Origin: Mycolicibacterium cosmeticum
GTDB lineage: Bacteria > Actinomycetota > Actinomycetes > Mycobacteriales > Mycobacteriaceae
Direction of reading: 5' to 3'
Length of the DNA: 64,000 nucleotides
Assembly: GCF_000613185.1 (NCBI RefSeq)
Contig: NZ_CCBB010000001.1
Span: 3,038,001 to 3,102,000, forward strand
Below the pieces are notes generated by a model. The model did no database searches. It worked only from the letters and a program-made list of their open reading frames with translations, and was not told the origin of the DNA. Positions within the stretch are counted from its first letter, which is position 1, and every line of letters starts with the position of its first letter. A program made the translations under genes and the position numbers. Of this stretch, positions 33,322 through 42,267 are shown piece by piece.

Positions 33322-34320
33322 ATGGTCGGAATGCGCAGGAAAAGCAGCCAGGTGGTCGGGGCGGCTCTGGCGGCGGGAGCGCTGGTCCTCGGCCTGACCG
33401 CGTGCAGCGGTTCGGGCTCGGACAGCATCAAGGTCGGCCTGATCACCAAGACCGACTCGAACCCGTACTTCGTCAAGCTGCGTGAGGCCGCCAAGGCCCA
33501 GGCCGACAAGGACGGCGCCGAGCTGATCGCCGTTGCGGGCGCCTTCGACGGTGACAACGAGGGCCAGGTGGCGGCCATCGAGAACATGGTCGGCAAGGGC
33601 GTGAAGGGCATCCTGATCACCCCGAACTCGTCCACCGGTGTGCTCGACGCGATCAAGAAGGCGCGCGACGCCGGCGTCGTGGTCATCGCGCTGGACACGG
33701 CCACCGATCCGGAGGACGCCGTCGACGCGACCTTCGCCACCGACAACAAGGCCGCCGGCGTCACGCAGGGCAAGTGGGTGCGCGCCGCCCTCGCCAACAA
33801 GCCGCCTCAGGTGGTCATGCTGGACGGCACCCCGGGTGGCACCGTCGACACCTTCCGGCACGACGGATTCCTGGAAGGCTTCGGCATCACGAACAACTCG
33901 CCGGAGATCGTCGGCCGGGAGAACACCAACGGCGATCAGACCAAGGCCCAGACCGCCATGGAGAACATCCTGCAGCGCGCCCCGGGCATCAACGCGCTCT
34001 ACACCATCAACGAACCCGCGGCCGCCGGCGCCTACCAGGCGATCCAATCCGCCAACCGCGCAAGCCAGATCACCATCGGGTCGATCGACGGCAGCTGCAC
34101 GGGCGTGGCCGACGTGAAGTCCGGAAAGATCGGCGCCACCGTGATGCAGTTCCCCGCCAAGATGGCCGAATTGGGTGTGCAGGCCGTGGTGAAGTTCGCC
34201 AAGGACGGCACCAAGCCCAGCGGATTCAACGACACCGGCTCGCAGCTGATCACGGACAAGCCGGTGGCCGGGCTGGACTCCAAGGACACCGCCTGGGGCG
34301 AACAGAACTGCTGGGGCTGA
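33322..34320 (+). CDS. Sugar ABC transporter substrate-binding lipoprotein
   Basis: 332-residue periplasmic-binding-protein-like lipoprotein (peripla_BP_4 type). The signal ends at a lipobox LGLTA/C near residue 28. The mature part begins IKVGLITKTDSNPYFVKLRE, the usual start of ribose/fructose-type binding proteins. Later parts include GILITPNSSTGVLDAIKKAR and ALYTINEPAAAGAYQAIQSA. It is the first gene of an importer operon (binding protein, permease, ATPase, PfkB kinase, second kinase, LacI). The set resembles fructose importers of the Frc type. The sugar is inferred, not shown. Confidence 0.92.
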   Translation: MVGMRRKSSQVVGAALAAGALVLGLTACSGSGSDSIKVGLITKTDSNPYFVKLREAAKAQADKDGAELIAVAGAFDGDNEGQVAAIENMVGKGVKGILITPNSSTGVLDAIKKARDAGVVVIALDTATDPEDAVDATFATDNKAAGVTQGKWVRAALANKPPQVVMLDGTPGGTVDTFRHDGFLEGFGITNNSPEIVGRENTNGDQTKAQTAMENILQRAPGINALYTINEPAAAGAYQAIQSANRASQITIGSIDGSCTGVADVKSGKIGATVMQFPAKMAELGVQAVVKFAKDGTKPSGFNDTGSQLITDKPVAGLDSKDTAWGEQNCWG

Positions 34321-34328
34321 GGTCGACC

Positions 34329-35333
34329 GTGAGCACCGGTGCTCCCGCAACCGATCTGACGGCCACGCCGCCGGCGGCCGGCCGGTTCAACGTCGGAACC
34401 CTCCTGCGTGAACCGCTGGTCGGCCCGCTGGTGGCGCTCGTCATCGCGATCGTCATCTTCAGCGCGATCTCGGATTCGTTCCTCAACCCGCAGAACGTCT
34501 CCCTGATCCTGCAGCAGTCGGTGGTCGTCGGCATCCTCGCCGTCGGTCAGACGCTGATCATCCTCACCTCCGGAATCGACCTGTCCATCGGTGCGGTCGC
34601 GGTGTTCGGCACCATCGTGATGGCCCAGAGCGCGGGTGCCTACGGGCCGGTGGTGGCGCTGGGCTCGACGCTGTTGGTGTGCGTCCTGTTCGGTGCCATC
34701 AACGGCGGGCTGGTCACCACCCTGCGCCTGCCGCCGTTCATCGTCACCCTCGGCACCTTCACCGCGATCCTGGCGGGCACCCGGCTGCTGGCGGGCTCGG
34801 AGACCTACCGGGTGGAGAAGGGGCCGCTCACCTTCCTGGGCACCTCCTTCCGGATCGGGTCGTTCTCGACCACCTTCGGTGTGGTCACCATGCTGCTGGT
34901 GTACCTCGGTATGTGGTACGCGCTGTCCCAAACAGCTTGGGGCAAACACATCTACGCGGTCGGCGGCAATCCGCAGGCGGCGGATCTGCTGGGTATCAAA
35001 TCCGGCCGGGTGTTGCTGTCGGTCTACATCGCCACGGGTGTCATCGCCGCGATCGCCGCGTGGGCGGCGCTCGGCAGAATCCCGAACGCGGATCCGAACG
35101 CCTACCAGAACGCCAACCTGGAGACGATCACCGCGGTGGTCATCGGCGGCACCAGCCTGTTCGGCGGCCGCGGCGGCGTGGTGGGCACCCTGGTGGGCAC
35201 GCTGATCGTCGGCGTGCTGCGCAACGGTCTCACCCAGGCCGGCGTCGACAGTCTCTACCAGAACATCGCCACCGGCATCCTGGTGATCGTCGCGGTGGCG
35301 GTCGACCAATTCGCCCGCAGGAGATCACAATGA
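34329..35333 (+). CDS. Sugar ABC transporter permease (RbsC/FrcC type)
   Basis: 334-residue membrane protein from a GTG at 34329. It has about nine to ten hydrophobic segments, such as LVGPLVALVIAIVIFSAISD, SVVVGILAVGQTLIILTSGI and VTMLLVYLGMWYAL. The conserved motif TSGIDLSIGAVAVFGTIVMA and the cytoplasmic EAA-like loop GKHIYAVGGNPQAADLLGIK mark the branched-chain/ribose-type permease family. It starts 8 bases after the binding protein and overlaps the ATPase ATG. It forms the membrane channel with the ATPase at 35330. Confidence 0.93.
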   Translation: MSTGAPATDLTATPPAAGRFNVGTLLREPLVGPLVALVIAIVIFSAISDSFLNPQNVSLILQQSVVVGILAVGQTLIILTSGIDLSIGAVAVFGTIVMAQSAGAYGPVVALGSTLLVCVLFGAINGGLVTTLRLPPFIVTLGTFTAILAGTRLLAGSETYRVEKGPLTFLGTSFRIGSFSTTFGVVTMLLVYLGMWYALSQTAWGKHIYAVGGNPQAADLLGIKSGRVLLSVYIATGVIAAIAAWAALGRIPNADPNAYQNANLETITAVVIGGTSLFGGRGGVVGTLVGTLIVGVLRNGLTQAGVDSLYQNIATGILVIVAVAVDQFARRRSQ

Positions 35334-36109
35334 GCGCACCGGCTCTCGAAGCGCGCGGCCTGGTCAAGAGGTACGGCCACGTGACGGCGATCAACGGGGC
35401 CGATTTCGAGCTCCGACAGGGCGAGGTGCTCGCGGTCATCGGCGACAACGGTGCCGGGAAGTCCAGCCTGATCAAGGCGCTGGCCGGCGCGGTGATTCCC
35501 GACGCCGGCCAGATCCTGATGAACGGCACGCCGGTGTCGTTCAAGAACACCAGGGATGCACGCGCCGCCGGTATCGAGACGGTGTACCAGGACCTCGCCG
35601 TGGTCCCGGCGCTCGACATCGCGTCCAACCTCTACCTTGGCCGGGAGATCCGGCGAAAAGGCCTGGCGGGAAGCCTGTTCCGCCGGCTCGACACCGGAAG
35701 GATGCGCCAGGAGGCCGCGCAGCACCTGACCGATCTGCGGATCGGAATCAAGTCGGTCGCCCAGGCCGTGGAGACGTTGTCCGGCGGGCAACGTCAAGGC
35801 GTCGCGGTGGCGCGGGCCGCCGCGTTCGGCCGCGGGGTGATCATCATGGACGAGCCGACCGCCGCCCTCGGTGTCCGCGAGTCGGGACAGGTCATCGACC
35901 TGATCCGGTCGATCCGTGACCGCGGCATTCCCGTGGTGTTGATCAGCCACGACATGCCGCACGTCTTCGAGGTGGCCGACCGCATCCACATCCACCGGCT
36001 GGGGCAGCGGGCCGGCGTGGTCGATCCGAAGAAGCGCTCGATGTCCGAAGTGGTGGCGCTGATGACCGGTGCGGAGGAGCCGACCGATGAGGAACGCGCC
36101 GGCCTCTGA
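35330..36109 (+). CDS. Sugar ABC transporter ATP-binding protein, single domain
   Basis: 259-residue ATPase. Walker A is GDNGAGKSSL near residue 38, the Q-loop region is VYQDLAVVPALDI, the signature is LSGGQRQGVAV near 148, and Walker B is GVIIMDEPTAALGV followed by the switch His in LISHDMPHVF. Unlike RbsA it has one nucleotide-binding domain, as in FrcA-type fructose importers, so it must work as a homodimer. The ATG overlaps the permease stop. The last 23 bases overlap the next gene. Confidence 0.93.
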   Translation: MSAPALEARGLVKRYGHVTAINGADFELRQGEVLAVIGDNGAGKSSLIKALAGAVIPDAGQILMNGTPVSFKNTRDARAAGIETVYQDLAVVPALDIASNLYLGREIRRKGLAGSLFRRLDTGRMRQEAAQHLTDLRIGIKSVAQAVETLSGGQRQGVAVARAAAFGRGVIIMDEPTAALGVRESGQVIDLIRSIRDRGIPVVLISHDMPHVFEVADRIHIHRLGQRAGVVDPKKRSMSEVVALMTGAEEPTDEERAGL

Positions 36110-37007
36110 GAAGGCCCCGGTTGGGGTCTTCGTCGGCTTGGCCACCCTGGATGTGATCCACCGCATCGCGAAACCGCCCGCGGTGAACGAGAAGATCACC
36201 GCGGGCGCCCAGTTCGTCGCCGCGGGCGGGCCGGCCGCCAACGCGGCGGTCACCTTCGCGGCCTTGGGTGGCTACGCCATCCTGGTCACCGCCCTCGGTG
36301 ACGACCCGGTGGCGCATCTGATCCGCGCCGATCTCGCGGCGTACGGTGTCGACGTCGTCGATGTCGCGGCGGGCAGCACCCGTGCGGTGCCGGTGTCGGC
36401 GGTGGCGGTGCTGGAGTCGACGGGCGACCGATCGGTCATCTCGCTCGACGCGGTGACCTCCGACGCCGCAGCGCCGGACCACCTCGAGGACCTGGTCGCC
36501 GCCGCCGACGTGGTGCTGGTCGACGGGCACCACCCCCGCCTTGCCGTCGCCGCGGCGCGGCGGGCGGATGCCGGCGGCACCACCCTCGTCGTCGATGCCG
36601 GCCGGTGGAAACCGGTGATGACCGACCTCATCCCGCATGCGACAGACATGGTGTGCTCCAACGATTTCCGAACACCCGGTGCCGACGGCACGGCCGCGAC
36701 CGCCGCCACACTGGTCGGCGGCGGGGTCCGCACCGTGGTGACGACGCACGGCGGTGCTCCCGTGCAGTGGTGGTCCGGCGGCGACTCGGGATCCGTCCCG
36801 GTGCAACCGGTGACGGTGGTCGATACGCTGGGCGCCGGCGATGCCTTCCACGGTGCATACTGCTACTTCGCCACCCGGTTCGACGGCAGCGTCGCCGACC
36901 GCATCGATCGCTGCGCCCGGGTGGCGGCACTGCGGTGTTCGGTGGTCGGGCCGCGGGCATGGTTGCGCGAACTGCAACCCGAACAGACTCGAAAGCGAGA
37001 ACGGTGA
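36087..37007 (+). CDS. PfkB-family carbohydrate kinase
   Basis: 306-residue ribokinase-like sugar kinase. The ATG at 36087 is eight bases after GGAGGAG and overlaps the ATPase gene by 23 bases. The first PfkB signature is FVAAGGPAANAAVTFAALGG near residue 45. The second is VVDTLGAGDAFHGAYCYFAT near 255, with the catalytic Asp. Family members phosphorylate fructose, ribose, tagatose phosphate or nucleosides. In an importer operon it probably phosphorylates the incoming sugar. The following gene encodes a second, unrelated kinase-like protein. Confidence 0.92.
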   Translation: MRNAPASEKAPVGVFVGLATLDVIHRIAKPPAVNEKITAGAQFVAAGGPAANAAVTFAALGGYAILVTALGDDPVAHLIRADLAAYGVDVVDVAAGSTRAVPVSAVAVLESTGDRSVISLDAVTSDAAAPDHLEDLVAAADVVLVDGHHPRLAVAAARRADAGGTTLVVDAGRWKPVMTDLIPHATDMVCSNDFRTPGADGTAATAATLVGGGVRTVVTTHGGAPVQWWSGGDSGSVPVQPVTVVDTLGAGDAFHGAYCYFATRFDGSVADRIDRCARVAALRCSVVGPRAWLRELQPEQTRKRER

Positions 37008-37660
37008 CCATCGAGCAGGGCGTGCACATCCAGGACGCCACTTTGGACCAGTTGATCGAGGCGGCCAAGGCGCTCGCCGTTCCCGGCGAACGCCGCATCC
37101 TGGGTCTCACCGGCGCGCCGGGAGCCGGGAAGTCAACGGTCGCGCAACAACTCGTCGAAGCGCTGGGCCCGGACGTCGCCGTGCTGGTGCCCATGGACGG
37201 TTTTCACCTGGCCAACGAAGTCCTGATCGAACTCGGCAGGCGGGACCGCAAGGGCGCGCACGACACCTTCGACGACGGCGGGTATGCCCGGTTGATCGCG
37301 ACCCTGCGGGCGCAGCGGGTGGGCGATCCGGTGGTGTACGCGCCCCGGTTCCGCCGAGACCTCGAGGAATCGATCGGCTCGGCGATTCCGGTGCCGTCCA
37401 CCGTGCCGCTGGTGGTCACCGAGGGCAACTACCTTCTGCTGGAAGGCAATGCGTGGCCGGCGGCGCGTGCCCACATCGACCAGGTGTGGTTCTTGGCGCC
37501 CGACACCGAGGTGCGCCACACGCGGCTGCTGCGTCGCCATGAGGCGTACGGGAAGTCGCCCGAGGAAGCCGAGTTCTGGGCCCTCGGGTCCGATGAGCGC
37601 AACGCCCAGTTGATCGAGTCGACCGCCGGCCGCGCCGACCGCATCGTGCGCCTGCCATGA
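37004..37660 (+). CDS. P-loop sugar/nucleoside kinase (PanK/uridine-kinase-like)
   Basis: 218-residue P-loop protein from a GTG that overlaps the PfkB stop as GTGA. Walker A is LGLTGAPGAGKSTVAQQL near residue 35. VLVPMDGFHLANEVLIELGR and RKGAHDTFDDGGYARLIATL follow, as in pantothenate/uridine kinase relatives. VVTEGNYLLLEGNAW comes near 145, and LLRRHEAYGKSPEEAEFW is the lid. This type accompanies Frc fructose importers (FrcK) and other sugar operons (from family knowledge). The ending overlaps the LacI start. Its phosphoryl acceptor is not established. Confidence 0.88.
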   Translation: MTIEQGVHIQDATLDQLIEAAKALAVPGERRILGLTGAPGAGKSTVAQQLVEALGPDVAVLVPMDGFHLANEVLIELGRRDRKGAHDTFDDGGYARLIATLRAQRVGDPVVYAPRFRRDLEESIGSAIPVPSTVPLVVTEGNYLLLEGNAWPAARAHIDQVWFLAPDTEVRHTRLLRRHEAYGKSPEEAEFWALGSDERNAQLIESTAGRADRIVRLP

Positions 37661-38691
37661 CCACCATGGGAGATGTCGCCCGCATCGCCGGCGTCTCCGC
37701 GTCCACCGTCTCGCATGTGCTCAACGGCACGCGCAAGGTCAACACCGCCACCCGTCTGCGCGTCGAGGCCGCCATCGAGCAGAGCGGGTACCGGCGCAAC
37801 GGCGTGGCGCGATCGCTGGCGGCCGGGCGCACGCACACCGTCGGACTGTCCATCTCCGCGTTGACCAACCCGTACTTCAACAGCCTGGTGCACGCGGTGG
37901 AGCGGGCCCTCTCCGCGGCCGGATACGTCCTGATCGTCGGTGATTCGCACGATGAGCTGCAGTCGGAGAAGCGGGTGACCGACTCGCTGCTGGACCGACA
38001 GGTGGACGGCATGATCGTGGCGCCGGCCGCCGGGTCGGAACGGCTCACCCTGCCCGATATCACCCGCACCGGAACGCCTTTGGTGCTGATCGACCGTGGC
38101 GTCGACATCGGGTGCGACCAGGTCGGCCCGGAGAATGTCGCCCCGGCCCGCGCGCTCACCGAGCACCTGCTCGAACTCGGGCACCGCCGCATCGCGGTGT
38201 TGCGTGGGTTGGCCGGAATCTCGTCCACCACCGAGCGTTTCGACGGCTACGGTGCGGCGCTGGCGGACCACGGTATCGAGGTGGACCCCGCGCTGGTGCT
38301 CGACGGTGCCTCCAGCACGGAGGTGGCCGAACGCGAGGTGCATGCACTGATGTCGACGGCGCACCGGCCACACGCGCTGGTGTCGCTGAACAACGCCATG
38401 ACGATCGGGGCGCTGAAAGCCCTTCGCGTGCTGGGCTTGTCGATCCCGGGCGATGTGGCATTCGTCTGCTACGACGACTTCGAATGGGCCGATTTGTTCG
38501 AACCGCGGCTCACCGCCGCGGCGCAGGACGTCGACACCATCGGCGCCACCGCGGTCGAACTGCTGCTGCGCCGGATGCGTGGCGATGACGCTGTCCCGCA
38601 ACACATCCGGGTGCCGACGACGTTGCATCACCGCAATTCGTGCGGATGCACGACGCCTCAGCCGATCGCGTCCCCGATTGCAGACCGGTAA
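37657..38691 (+). CDS. LacI family transcriptional regulator
   Basis: 344-residue repressor. The DNA-binding head reads MGDVARIAGVSASTVSHVLN, then GTRKVNTATRLRVEAAIEQS. The ligand domain begins HTVGLSISALTNPYFNSLVH and contains EHLLELGHRRIAVLRG and the C-terminal VCYDDFEWADLFEPRLT, the usual LacI/GalR ends. It is the last gene of the importer operon, overlapping the kinase stop. The palindrome GCAAGCGCTTGC at the operon promoter is a typical target. The Cys-rich tail SCGCTTPQP is unusual. Its 3' end overlaps the convergent ROK gene by 34 bases. Confidence 0.93.
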   Translation: MTTMGDVARIAGVSASTVSHVLNGTRKVNTATRLRVEAAIEQSGYRRNGVARSLAAGRTHTVGLSISALTNPYFNSLVHAVERALSAAGYVLIVGDSHDELQSEKRVTDSLLDRQVDGMIVAPAAGSERLTLPDITRTGTPLVLIDRGVDIGCDQVGPENVAPARALTEHLLELGHRRIAVLRGLAGISSTTERFDGYGAALADHGIEVDPALVLDGASSTEVAEREVHALMSTAHRPHALVSLNNAMTIGALKALRVLGLSIPGDVAFVCYDDFEWADLFEPRLTAAAQDVDTIGATAVELLLRRMRGDDAVPQHIRVPTTLHHRNSCGCTTPQPIASPIADR

Positions 38692-39767
38692 TGCCCGGCC
38701 GGGTCGGCGAGCAGTGAGGCGAACGCGGCCTCGGCGGCGCCGATCATCAGCGTGTCCGAACCCAGGGTGCCCGGCACGATGCGGACCTGTTCGTTGGGCA
38801 CCCGCATGGAATGCCGGGTGATCGCGGTCGCCAGGGCCGCGGCTGCCTGCGCCGGGAAGGACCCGAGGAACCCGCCGAGCACGATGAGGTTCGGATTGAG
38901 CAGGTTGATCGCGTTGCCGAGCGCGATGCCGAGGTATTGCGCCTGGTGCGCAGGCGTTTTCGGGCTCGACTCGCTGACCTCGGTTTCCAGGCAGCCGATG
39001 CGTCCGCAGTGACACGGTCCGGCGCCGCCGACATAGGTGTGGCCCAGTTCGCCTGCGTAGCCCGCCGCACCTTCGAGCAGTTCACCGGCCACCACGAACC
39101 CGGCGCCGATCCCGCTCTTGCCGCCGTTGACATAGATCATGTGCTGGGCAGCGGGATGCCCTCCGAAAATGTGTTCGGCGATCGCACCGAGGTTGGCGTC
39201 GTTCGCCGCGAAGACCGGTAATCCGGTTGCGGTGCCGAGCATCTGGCCCAACGCCTCGTCGTGCCAATCGAGGTTGGGGGCGAGCCGGACCACCGAGGTC
39301 GGGGCGTGTACCAGACCGGGAACCGCCACGCCGATCGCGGTGACGCGCTGGGTCCGGTCCAAGTTGCGCTCGAGTCGGCTCACCGCCTTGGCGGTGATGG
39401 CGACGGTGTCGCGCACGCTGGGAACGCCGCGAGTCGGGTACCTGGTGACGTCGAGCACGGTGCCACCAAGGGCCACCAAACCGACTGTGACGGCATCGGT
39501 GTCGGGGTTCACCGCGATCGCCAGGGTGCCGGTCTGCGGGCGCACCATGGGGCTGGGTCTGCCGACCTGACTGGCCGGCGCCGCTTGCGACTCCTCGATC
39601 AGGCCGGCATCGGCGAGTTCCTCCACCAGGTCCTTGACCGTCGAGCGGGACAACCCGGTCCGGCGGGTCAACTCGGACCGGCTCAGAGCGCGAGCGCGGT
39701 GCACCAGCGTGAGGACCGCCGACAGGTTCCGCCGCCGGACATCGTCGGTGTTGGTGCCGATCCCCAT
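38658..39767 (-). CDS. ROK family regulator (XylR-like)
   Basis: 369-residue ROK repressor. The N-terminal winged helix reads [20 protein letters not shown], then [20 protein letters not shown]. The sugar-kinase-like domain has the ROK Zn motif [14 protein letters not shown] near residue 265 and a [20 protein letters not shown] segment ahead of it. The ATG at 39767 has a GGAGGA site. It is divergent from xylose isomerase with an 80-base promoter region, so it is the probable xylose-responsive repressor of the following genes. Its 3' end overlaps the LacI gene. Confidence 0.92.
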   Translation of the reverse strand: MGIGTNTDDVRRRNLSAVLTLVHRARALSRSELTRRTGLSRSTVKDLVEELADAGLIEESQAAPASQVGRPSPMVRPQTGTLAIAVNPDTDAVTVGLVALGGTVLDVTRYPTRGVPSVRDTVAITAKAVSRLERNLDRTQRVTAIGVAVPGLVHAPTSVVRLAPNLDWHDEALGQMLGTATGLPVFAANDANLGAIAEHIFGGHPAAQHMIYVNGGKSGIGAGFVVAGELLEGAAGYAGELGHTYVGGAGPCHCGRIGCLETEVSESSPKTPAHQAQYLGIALGNAINLLNPNLIVLGGFLGSFPAQAAAALATAITRHSMRVPNEQVRIVPGTLGSDTLMIGAAEAAFASLLADPAGHYRSAIGDAIG

Positions 39768-39781
39768 CCGCGAATCCTCCC

Positions 39782-39823
39782 TTGACAGTGGTCTGCGCCA
39801 CATCTTATGTTCGGCCAAGCAAC
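39782..39823 (+). promoter_or_regulatory. xylA promoter with candidate operator
   Basis: TTGACA (39782-39787) and TATGTT (39806-39811) are separated by 18 bases. GTT-N8-CAAC (39809-39823) overlaps the -10 region and resembles the site upstream of the xylose binding protein at 41118-41132. The ROK protein is the likely binder. Confidence 0.65.
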
Positions 39824-39846
39824 AAATCCAGTTTCAGGAGCACGCC

Positions 39847-41070
39847 ATGTCGATCCTCGAATCCGCCGCCACCGCAGCGGCCGATCTCACGCCCAAACGC
39901 TCGGACAAGTTCTCCTTCGGCCTGTGGACCGTCGGCTGGACCGCCAGCGATCCGTTCGGGGTGGCCACCCGGCCGGCCCTCGATGTGGTCGAGGCCGTGG
40001 AACGGCTTGCCGAACTGGGCGCATACGGTCTCACCTTCCACGACGACGATCTGTTCCCGTTCGGCAGCAGCGACGACGAGCGGCGGCGCGCCATCACCAG
40101 GCTGACCGCGGCGCTGCAGGCCAACGACATGGTCGTGCCCATGGTCACCACCAATCTGTTCACCCACCCGGTGTTCAAGGATGGCGGATTCACCAGCAAT
40201 GATCGCGACGTCCGGCGGTTCGCGCTGCGCAAGGTCCTGCGCAACATCGACCTCGCCGCCGAACTCGGCGCCGAGACGTTCGTCATGTGGGGCGGTCGCG
40301 AAGGCAGTGAATACGACAGCGCCAAAGATGTGCAAGCGGCGCTCGAGCGCTACCGCGAAGCGCTGAACCTGTTGAGCGACTACGTGATCGACCAGAAGTA
40401 CCCCCTGCGGTTCGCCATCGAACCGAAGCCGAACGAGCCACGCGGTGACATCCTGTTGCCGACCGTCGGGCATGCCCTGGCCTTCATCGACACCCTCGCC
40501 CACCCCGAGCTGGTGGGTGTCAATCCGGAAACCGGGCACGAGCAGATGGCCGGGCTCAACTTCGTGCACGGCATCAGTCAGGCCCTGTACGCCGGCAAGC
40601 TGTTCCACATCGACCTCAACGGCCAGCGCGGCATCAAATTCGACCAGGACCTGGTGTTCGGCCACGGTGACCTGGCCAACGCCTTCGGACTGGTGGACCT
40701 GCTGGAGCACGGCGGCGTGGACGGCGGGCCGAGCTACACCGGGCCCCGGCACTTCGACTACAAGCCCAGCCGCACCGAGGACAACACCGGGGTGTGGGCC
40801 TCGGCGGCGGCCAACATGCGGATGTATCTGCTGCTCAAGCAGCGCGCCGCGGCCTTCCGCGCCGACCCCGAAGTTGCCGAGGCCCGCCGGGCCGCCCGCG
40901 TCGACGAGTTGCGGCGCAGCACCCTGGGCGCCGGCGAGACCTACCGGGAGTTGCTGGCCGACCGCTCGGCGTATGAGGACTTCGACGCGGATTCCTATTT
41001 CGGGGCCAAGGGTTTCGGCTTCGTCCGGTTGAACCAGTTGGCCATCGAACATCTGATGGGCGCGCGCTGA
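39847..41070 (+). CDS. xylA: Xylose isomerase
   Basis: 407-residue xylose isomerase of the actinobacterial class I length. The ATG follows CAGGAG. Motifs include [29 protein letters not shown] with the catalytic His, [35 protein letters not shown] with the metal Glu, [13 protein letters not shown], and [11 protein letters not shown] with metal Asp/His. It interconverts xylose and xylulose with two divalent metals. It leads the xylose set and is followed by a binding protein, ATPase and permease. No xylulokinase gene is in the window, so the next step must be encoded elsewhere. Confidence 0.97.
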   Translation: MSILESAATAAADLTPKRSDKFSFGLWTVGWTASDPFGVATRPALDVVEAVERLAELGAYGLTFHDDDLFPFGSSDDERRRAITRLTAALQANDMVVPMVTTNLFTHPVFKDGGFTSNDRDVRRFALRKVLRNIDLAAELGAETFVMWGGREGSEYDSAKDVQAALERYREALNLLSDYVIDQKYPLRFAIEPKPNEPRGDILLPTVGHALAFIDTLAHPELVGVNPETGHEQMAGLNFVHGISQALYAGKLFHIDLNGQRGIKFDQDLVFGHGDLANAFGLVDLLEHGGVDGGPSYTGPRHFDYKPSRTEDNTGVWASAAANMRMYLLLKQRAAAFRADPEVAEARRAARVDELRRSTLGAGETYRELLADRSAYEDFDADSYFGAKGFGFVRLNQLAIEHLMGAR

Positions 41071-41117
41071 ACACCAATGGCACCAACCCGCTGGACGTGA
41101 CGCACGTCACGCTATAA

Positions 41118-41132
41118 GTTGTCCGAAACAAC
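41118..41132. promoter_or_regulatory. Candidate ROK operator upstream of xylose importer
   Basis: Perfect 5-bp arms GTTGT and ACAAC around CCGAA, just after a TATAAG -10-like element (41113-41118). It lies 39 bases upstream of the ATG at 41172. The right half CAACAAA is shared with the xylA promoter. Confidence 0.65.
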
Positions 41133-41171
41133 AAAAGGCCGAGAGATCGGCGGATGTCATGAGGGGCGGTT

Positions 41172-42260
41172 ATGAAGCGAATCAGCGGGCTGATGTTCGC
41201 CGTCGTCGTCGGCGCGGGCCTCACGCTCACCGCGTGTGGCAGTAACGGCGGCAGCGGCGGCAGTGCCGGGGGAGGCGGCGGCGACGCCAAGGGCCAGAAG
41301 ATCGGCGTCATCCTGCCCGACACCAAGTCGTCGGTCCGCTGGGAATCCAAGGACCGCCCGGCGCTGGAGGCCGCCTTCAAGGCCGCCGGCGTGCCGTACT
41401 CGATCCAGAACGCCGAGGGATCCGCCGACAATATGGCCACCATCGCCGACGGCATGATCGCCGACGGCGTCACGGTGCTCGCCCTGGTCAATCTGGACTC
41501 CGACAGCGGCGCCTCCATCCAGCAGAAGGCCGCCAGTCAGGGTGTCAAGACCATCGACTACGACCGCCTGACCCTCGGCGGCTCGGCCGACGTGTACGTC
41601 TCGTTCGACAACAACAAGGTGGGGCAGCTGCAGGGCCAGGGGCTGGTCGACTGCCTCGCCGGCAAGCCGTCGAACGTGGTGTTCCTCAACGGATCTCCCA
41701 CCGACAACAATGCCACCCTGTTCACCGGTGGCGCGCACTCGGTGGTGGACAAGGTGCCGTCGATCAAGGTGGTGGCCGAGCAGGCGGTGCCGGATTGGGA
41801 CAACGACAAGGCGGTCACCATCTTCGAGCAGATGTACACCGCCGCCGACGGCAAGGTCGACGGCGTGTACGCGGCCAATGACGGCCTCGCCGGGTCGGTG
41901 ATCTCGATCCTGGAGAAGAACGGCCGGGCCGGGCAGGTGCCGGTCACCGGCCAGGACGCGACCGTCGAAGGACTGCAGAACATCCTCGCGGGCACCCAGT
42001 GCATGAGCGTCTACAAATCCGCGAAGGAAGAGGCCGGCGCGCTCGCGGAGGCGGCGATCGCCCTGGCCAAGGGCGAACAACCCAAGACCAACAGCACATC
42101 TCGTGACGACAAGGGCAACAGGGACGTGCCGTCGGTGTTGCTGACGCCGAAATCCATCACCAAGGACACCGTGAAGGTGGTGTTCGACGACGGCGGACAG
42201 GCCAAGGCCGACGTCTGCACCGGGCAGTTCGCGGCGGCGTGCAGCGCCGCCGGGCTCTAG
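41172..42260 (+). CDS. Xylose-type ABC transporter substrate-binding lipoprotein
   Basis: 362-residue binding lipoprotein. The signal ends in a lipobox LTLTA/C near residue 22, followed by a Gly/Ser linker. The mature start KIGVILPDTKSSVRWESKDR is typical of xylose-binding (XylF-type) proteins in actinobacteria. Further on are VSFDNNKVGQLQGQGLVDCL and GVYAANDGLAGSVISILEKN, then a C-terminal VPVTGQDATVEGLQNILAGT. It is directly downstream of xylA and upstream of the ATPase and permease. The substrate is inferred to be xylose from that context and from the ROK-type operator. Confidence 0.92.
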   Translation: MKRISGLMFAVVVGAGLTLTACGSNGGSGGSAGGGGGDAKGQKIGVILPDTKSSVRWESKDRPALEAAFKAAGVPYSIQNAEGSADNMATIADGMIADGVTVLALVNLDSDSGASIQQKAASQGVKTIDYDRLTLGGSADVYVSFDNNKVGQLQGQGLVDCLAGKPSNVVFLNGSPTDNNATLFTGGAHSVVDKVPSIKVVAEQAVPDWDNDKAVTIFEQMYTAADGKVDGVYAANDGLAGSVISILEKNGRAGQVPVTGQDATVEGLQNILAGTQCMSVYKSAKEEAGALAEAAIALAKGEQPKTNSTSRDDKGNRDVPSVLLTPKSITKDTVKVVFDDGGQAKADVCTGQFAAACSAAGL

Positions 42261-42267
42261 GGGCATC

